Origin: an uncultured Lachnospiraceae bacterium
GTDB lineage: Bacteria > Bacillota_A > Clostridia > Lachnospirales > Lachnospiraceae
Reading direction: 5' to 3'
DNA length: 17,493 nt
NCBI GenBank assembly: GCA_949957035.1
Contig: CATLIP010000010.1
Location: 1 to 17,493 of the forward strand
Shown: positions 14,081 to 17,493 of the stretch, one piece after another
Position numbering within the stretch: position 1 is the first letter of the stretch
How the letters are laid out: each line of letters opens with the position of its first letter
Position numbers and translations under genes: made by a program
Notes under the pieces: generated by a model
Database searches by the model: none
What the model saw: the letters and a program-made list of their open reading frames with translations, nothing else
What the model was told of the DNA's origin: nothing

Positions 14081-15020
14081 GGAGGAGAAGGCAGACCTTT
14101 TGCTGATTGCAGGGGATCTGTTCCACAGACAGCCTCTTCTTCGGGAGTTGAAAGAGGTCAACGATTTGTTCGCAGCGCTTAATGGAACGCAGGTGGTTCT
14201 GATTGCAGGGAATCATGACTATCTGAAACGAGATTCTTATTATCGGACTTTTTCGTGGGCGGAGAATGTACATATGATTCTGAGCAGCCGGATTTCTGTC
14301 GTAGAGCTGCCAAAGCTGTCAACGGCGGTATATGGGTTGAGCTATTACGGGAAGGAGATAAGGGAACGGCTGTATGAAGACGCATTTCCGGAAAAGAGGC
14401 AGAAATATGAGATTCTGCTTGCGCATGGAGGGGATGAGAGGCATATTCCGATTCGCAGGGAGAAGCTGTGTGCTCTTGGCTATGATTATATTGCCCTAGG
14501 GCATATCCACAGACCGCAGGAAGCAAAGAGGGGAATGGCTCCGCTGGCCTATTCCGGCGCCTTAGAGCCAATCGATAAGAATGACACCGGTCCCCACGGC
14601 TATATTCTGGGAGAGCTGACAGGGGAAAAATGCCGGATTCGTTTTGTTCCCTGCGCTTTACGGGAATATGTGCATCTGGAAGTGGAGACAGAGAAGGGGA
14701 TGACGAACCGGGCGCTAAAAGCCCGTATTCGGGAGCAGATTGAAGCGTCCGGAACACAGAATATTTATAAAGTGACGGTGAAAGGTTTCCATGACCCGGA
14801 TATACTGTTTGATATGGCAGATATGGACACTTACGGTAATATCATAGACTTGGTGGATGAATCGAAGCCGGCTTATGATTTTAGGAAACTTTGGGCGCAG
14901 AACCGTAGTGACCTTCTTGGAAAATATATTGAAAGCCTGATGGATTATGATGAGGACAGCGTGGAGTACCTGGCGCTATGTGAGGGCGTACAGGCGCTAA
15001 TGGAGACAAGAAGAGGCTGA
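13959..15020 (+). CDS. YhaO/SbcD/Mre11-like DNA repair metallophosphoesterase
   Basis: A 353-residue nuclease subunit of the SbcD/Mre11 class, closest in layout to Bacillus YhaO. Two-metal active-site motifs are complete: IADVHLG with D8 and H10, LIAGDLFH with D53, IAGNHDYL with N85/H86, LLAHGG with H156 and ALGHIHRPQ with H182/H184. It should cleave DNA ends or hairpins together with the downstream ATPase. The start is ATG 13959 (MKFIHIADVHLGA), with AGAAGG 8 bases before it; a frame open from 13866 lies within the kinase gene and has no family resemblance. The gene overlaps the kinase frame by 122 bp and is followed by the ATPase gene after 2 bp, consistent with tight co-expression. About 130 C-terminal residues form the capping domain. 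Confidence 0.93.
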   Translation: MKFIHIADVHLGANPDSGSAYSANRGREIWDSLTRVVRACKEEKADLLLIAGDLFHRQPLLRELKEVNDLFAALNGTQVVLIAGNHDYLKRDSYYRTFSWAENVHMILSSRISVVELPKLSTAVYGLSYYGKEIRERLYEDAFPEKRQKYEILLAHGGDERHIPIRREKLCALGYDYIALGHIHRPQEAKRGMAPLAYSGALEPIDKNDTGPHGYILGELTGEKCRIRFVPCALREYVHLEVETEKGMTNRALKARIREQIEASGTQNIYKVTVKGFHDPDILFDMADMDTYGNIIDLVDESKPAYDFRKLWAQNRSDLLGKYIESLMDYDEDSVEYLALCEGVQALMETRRG

Positions 15021-15022
15021 TT

Positions 15023-16642
15023 ATGAAGATTCAGGAATTAAGATTGAAGCATTTTGGCAAGTTTACGGATAAAGACATTCAGATTAGGGAAGGGCTCAAT
15101 ATTCTGTATGGGGAGAATGAGTCCGGTAAATCAACGATTCATTCCTTTATTAAGGGAATGTTTTTTGGAATGGAGAGAGGACGTGGCCGGGCTTCTGCCC
15201 ATGATGCGTTCAGCACCTATGAGCCATGGGAGAATCCCAATTACTATTCCGGATCATTGAGGTTCGAGAGCGGAGGAAAGACCTTTCGGATAGACAGGAA
15301 TTTTGACCGATATACGAAGATGGCGGCGCTTACCTGTGAGGATGACGGAGAAGAACTCTCTGTGGAAGACGGTGATCTTGAGATGCTTCTAGGGGGATTA
15401 AATTCCGGCATCTATGAGAATACCATATCCGTCGGCCAATTAAAGGTAGAGACAGGGCAGCCTCTTGCGGCGGAATTTAAGAATTTTGCAACGAACTGTT
15501 CTACCTTGACGGATGAAGCCTATGCTGTTCAAGGAAGCAAGAGTTACCGAATGCCTTCAGAGTATGCAGTGGGAGGCGCAGAGATGGACCTTGGCAGGGC
15601 ATTGGAGCATTTGAAGGAGAAGAAGAAGACTCTGGAGAAGGAAATCAAAGAATCATTACTCAAGAAACAGGCAGAGCGGGAACGAATGGAGCAGGAAGCC
15701 TCCTACGTATGGAGAGACGTACACCGTTTAGAGGAAGAGTATGGGCGGATAACCGGAGAGCTTGAATATCGAAAAGAGAGAGCCTCCAAAGAAGCTGAAA
15801 ATGTAGAAAGCAGGCGGATTATTGATGAGCTGAGGCCGGCAAAATGGCGTGTCCATCCCTTAGAGCTGGTTCTTGTTGGGATTATCATCATTTTAGCATT
15901 TTTATTCATTGCAAAGCCATGGAATTTCCTTGTATCCATTATTATTTTTTTAGCAAGCGGTATATATGTATGGAACAGGATGAAGGTAGGCAAGCAGGAG
16001 ATAAAGACGCCGCCGGAGTTGATTCTGGAAGAAATCACCCCGGAGGAGGAGAAAATTCCACTGGAAAAACTGGTGTGGGAGCAGACGCACATAAGAGAGG
16101 AATTGCGGGAGAAGCAAATCCAATACGGCAACTTAAAGGAACAGCTTGCAGAGCTGGACGAAGTAAGCGAGGACTTCCGAGAATACGACAGACGAAGAGC
16201 CGCCCTCCAACTTGCAATGGAACGCCTAAACGAGCTGTCAGGAGAACTGCAGAGGCAACTGGAGGAATGTCTGAAAGACGAAGCCTCCCAAATCCTCGCC
16301 TCCATCACAGAGGGAAGATACACGCAACTTCTGATTGAAGACAACATGCATTTAAGCGTACTGAAAGAAGGAAGACGGATCTCCCTCACACAGTTAAGCC
16401 GCGGAACCGTAGAGCAAGTCTACTTCGCCCTGCGCATGGCAGCCAACACGGTCCTTCACGAAGAAGAGTACCCGATCATTCTCGACGACACCTTCGTCTG
16501 CTACGACGACATACGCCTCAAACAAGTTCTGAAATGGCTGGCAAAACACAAACAGCAAGTTCTAATCTTCACCTGCCAAAACCGCGAAACCCAATTCTTG
16601 GACGAACTGGGAATAACATATCACTTGGAAACCGTACAGTAA
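15023..16642 (+). CDS. YhaN/Rad50/SbcC-like ATPase with central membrane hairpin
   Basis: A 539-residue SMC-like ATPase, partner of the preceding nuclease. The N-terminal half has MKIQELRLKHFGKFTD, Walker A GENESGKS (30-37) and Q139 in VGQLKVE. A coiled coil (about 190-270) leads to two hydrophobic segments at 279-297 and 301-317 joined by a KPWN turn, then a second coiled coil (340-415). The C-terminal half has the signature SLTQLSRGTVEQV (454-466), Walker B YPIILDDTF (483-490) and IFTCQNRE (515-522), where a Rad50-type switch histidine may be replaced by Gln. Bacillus YhaN is much longer (close to 1,000 residues from memory), so this is a short version. The hairpin replaces the zinc-hook apex and would tether the complex to the membrane. 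The G/C bias changes near base 16100, within the gene. Confidence 0.9.
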   Translation: MKIQELRLKHFGKFTDKDIQIREGLNILYGENESGKSTIHSFIKGMFFGMERGRGRASAHDAFSTYEPWENPNYYSGSLRFESGGKTFRIDRNFDRYTKMAALTCEDDGEELSVEDGDLEMLLGGLNSGIYENTISVGQLKVETGQPLAAEFKNFATNCSTLTDEAYAVQGSKSYRMPSEYAVGGAEMDLGRALEHLKEKKKTLEKEIKESLLKKQAERERMEQEASYVWRDVHRLEEEYGRITGELEYRKERASKEAENVESRRIIDELRPAKWRVHPLELVLVGIIIILAFLFIAKPWNFLVSIIIFLASGIYVWNRMKVGKQEIKTPPELILEEITPEEEKIPLEKLVWEQTHIREELREKQIQYGNLKEQLAELDEVSEDFREYDRRRAALQLAMERLNELSGELQRQLEECLKDEASQILASITEGRYTQLLIEDNMHLSVLKEGRRISLTQLSRGTVEQVYFALRMAANTVLHEEEYPIILDDTFVCYDDIRLKQVLKWLAKHKQQVLIFTCQNRETQFLDELGITYHLETVQ

Positions 16643-16651
16643 ACAGCGGGT

Positions 16652-16686
16652 GAAAGTGAAGGGGACTCCCTTCACTTTCTATTTTT
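16652..16686 (+). terminator. Rho-independent terminator after the YhaN-like gene
   Basis: Arms 16652-16663 and 16668-16679 pair perfectly over 12 bp with a GACT loop, followed by TATTTTTG. It lies 9 bp past the ATPase stop. The stop codon of the convergent prs gene (16672-16674) falls within the right arm, and the minus-strand flank lacks a good T tract, so it serves mainly the plus strand. Confidence 0.9.
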
Positions 16687-17493
16687 GTATTTATTCACCA
16701 CATGATGGATACGGTCCACCGGATTCAATATACTGCTAATTGACCCGTCATGATTGAGCGTATCAATCATCAATGCAATATACTTACTCATATCACAGTT
16801 AATATAATACGGCCGCTTTAGAAGCTCCGGCGTCTGATAAATCAAATTCGTAGTCAAAATAGCGTCTATGCTGCCCTCTTCATAAGCCTTGTCAAACTTG
16901 TCCAGACCATTGGTGAACAGCCCGAAGGTTGCGGCGGCGAAGATTCGTTTTGCCTTGCGCTGCTTGAGCTGACGTGCAACATCCAACATGCTGTCGCCGG
17001 AGGAAATCATATCGTCAAGTATGATTACGTCCTTTCCTTCCACCGAAGATCCCAGAAATTCATGTGCTACAATCGGATTGCGTCCGTCCACAATCTTCGT
17101 ATAGTCGCGGCGTTTGTAGAACATACCCATATCAAGATTCAATACATTGGCCAAATACACAGCTCGTCCGGTTGCGCCTTCATCAGGACTGATGGCCATC
17201 ATATGGTCACTGTCAATCTGCAGATCGTCAAAACGGCGCAGCAACCCTTTCACAAATTGATAAGTGGGTCTTACTGTCTCGAAACCGTTCAGCGGGATTG
17301 CATTCTGAACTCGTGGGTCATGGGCGTCAAAGGTAATAATATTGTCTGCTCCCATGCGGACGAGCTCCTGAAGAGCAAGGGCGCAGTCCAAGGATTCACG
17401 GCTGCTGCGCTTGTGCTGACGACTTTCGTACAAGAACGGCATAATTACATTAATTCGCCTTGCCTTGCCTCCAATGGCTGCAATCACACGCTT
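16672..17493 (-). CDS. prs: Ribose-phosphate pyrophosphokinase, divergent (5' end outside window)
   Basis: Makes PRPP from ribose 5-phosphate and ATP, the precursor for nucleotides, histidine and tryptophan. The window holds 273 C-terminal residues; the frame continues upstream past 17493 (KRVIAAIGGKAR). Recognisable parts are VIMPFLYESRQHKRSSRES, which corresponds to the ATP-binding 'IPYFGYARQDRK' segment, then FDAHDPRVQNAIPL, SPDEGATGRA, FYKRRDYTKIV and the PRPP-binding loop ILDDMISSGDSM. The standard loop reads 'DDMIDTGGT', so this copy belongs to a divergent subgroup; it resembles the long clostridial PRPP synthetases (PRK06827). Whether the organism also has a canonical Prs elsewhere is unknown. 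It is convergent with the ATPase gene, and its stop codon lies in that gene's terminator hairpin. Confidence 0.9.
   Translation of the reverse strand, partial: KRVIAAIGGKARRINVIMPFLYESRQHKRSSRESLDCALALQELVRMGADNIITFDAHDPRVQNAIPLNGFETVRPTYQFVKGLLRRFDDLQIDSDHMMAISPDEGATGRAVYLANVLNLDMGMFYKRRDYTKIVDGRNPIVAHEFLGSSVEGKDVIILDDMISSGDSMLDVARQLKQRKAKRIFAAATFGLFTNGLDKFDKAYEEGSIDAILTTNLIYQTPELLKRPYYINCDMSKYIALMIDTLNHDGSISSILNPVDRIHHVVNKYKNRK

Noticed and set aside
14179..14757. A 192-codon minus-strand open frame within the nuclease gene
   Set aside because: Serine/proline/histidine-rich composition typical of an antisense shadow; the plus frame has every metal-site motif.
15703..16389. A 228-codon open frame on the minus strand within the ATPase gene
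   Set aside because: Serine/arginine-rich, no family likeness, fully antisense to a gene with clear Walker A, signature and Walker B motifs.
1..17493. CRISPR array, insertion sequence, prophage or tRNA
   Set aside because: No regularly spaced repeats, transposase or integrase motifs, terminal inverted repeats or tRNA cloverleaf ends were seen on either strand.

Overview
The window looks like chromosomal DNA from a motile member of the Clostridia, most likely family Lachnospiraceae. This rests on protein character and gene mix: FliD/FliS, a VanS-like kinase, a YhaO/YhaN-type pair, a PRK06827-like PRPP synthetase, strong GGAGG ribosome sites and moderate G+C. It is inferred from familiarity, not from a database search. 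No tRNA, rRNA, insertion sequence, phage gene or CRISPR array was seen.

Layout. (1) 1-1939: the 3' end of a flagellar block, with the end of fliD, fliS and a small FliT/FlgN-like gene, closed by a hairpin that could terminate in both directions. (2) 2036-2749, minus strand: a secreted or membrane-anchored C39-like cysteine peptidase. (3) 2849-6792: a plus-strand unit read from a promoter near 2777-2807. It holds an orphan FtsE-like ABC ATPase, a protein resembling a degenerate PF14907 nucleotidyltransferase with a long acidic tail, and a membrane chemoreceptor translationally coupled to it; a perfect 13-bp terminator follows. (4) 6885-8303: a membrane-attached CapA-type metallophosphatase with its own terminator. 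(5) 8511-8839: two very small overlapping genes of unknown function, 34 and 74 codons. (6) 8918-9913: a WYL-domain transcription regulator. (7) 10110-10637: a VanZ-family membrane protein. (8) 10720-16642: a tight plus-strand run of asnS, a VanR-like response regulator, a VanS-like histidine kinase, a YhaO/SbcD-like nuclease and a short YhaN/Rad50-like ATPase with a central membrane hairpin, ending in a 12-bp terminator. (9) 16672-17493, minus strand: a divergent ribose-phosphate pyrophosphokinase that runs off the window.

How the genes relate. FliD caps the filament, FliS chaperones flagellin, and the third gene is probably another export chaperone or a FliT-like regulator. The ABC/nucleotidyltransferase-like/chemoreceptor unit is the least familiar part of the window: one partner lacks the expected Q-loop glutamine, the other lacks the expected catalytic acids, and the third is an intact signalling receptor. 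The response regulator and kinase form an ordinary two-component pair; no vanHAX genes are present, so they are not evidence of glycopeptide resistance. The nuclease and ATPase form a two-subunit DNA-end-processing pair of the SbcCD/Mre11-Rad50 type, but with a membrane hairpin where Rad50 proteins usually carry a zinc hook. The kinase frame runs 122 bp into the nuclease gene, giving it an unusual basic tail.
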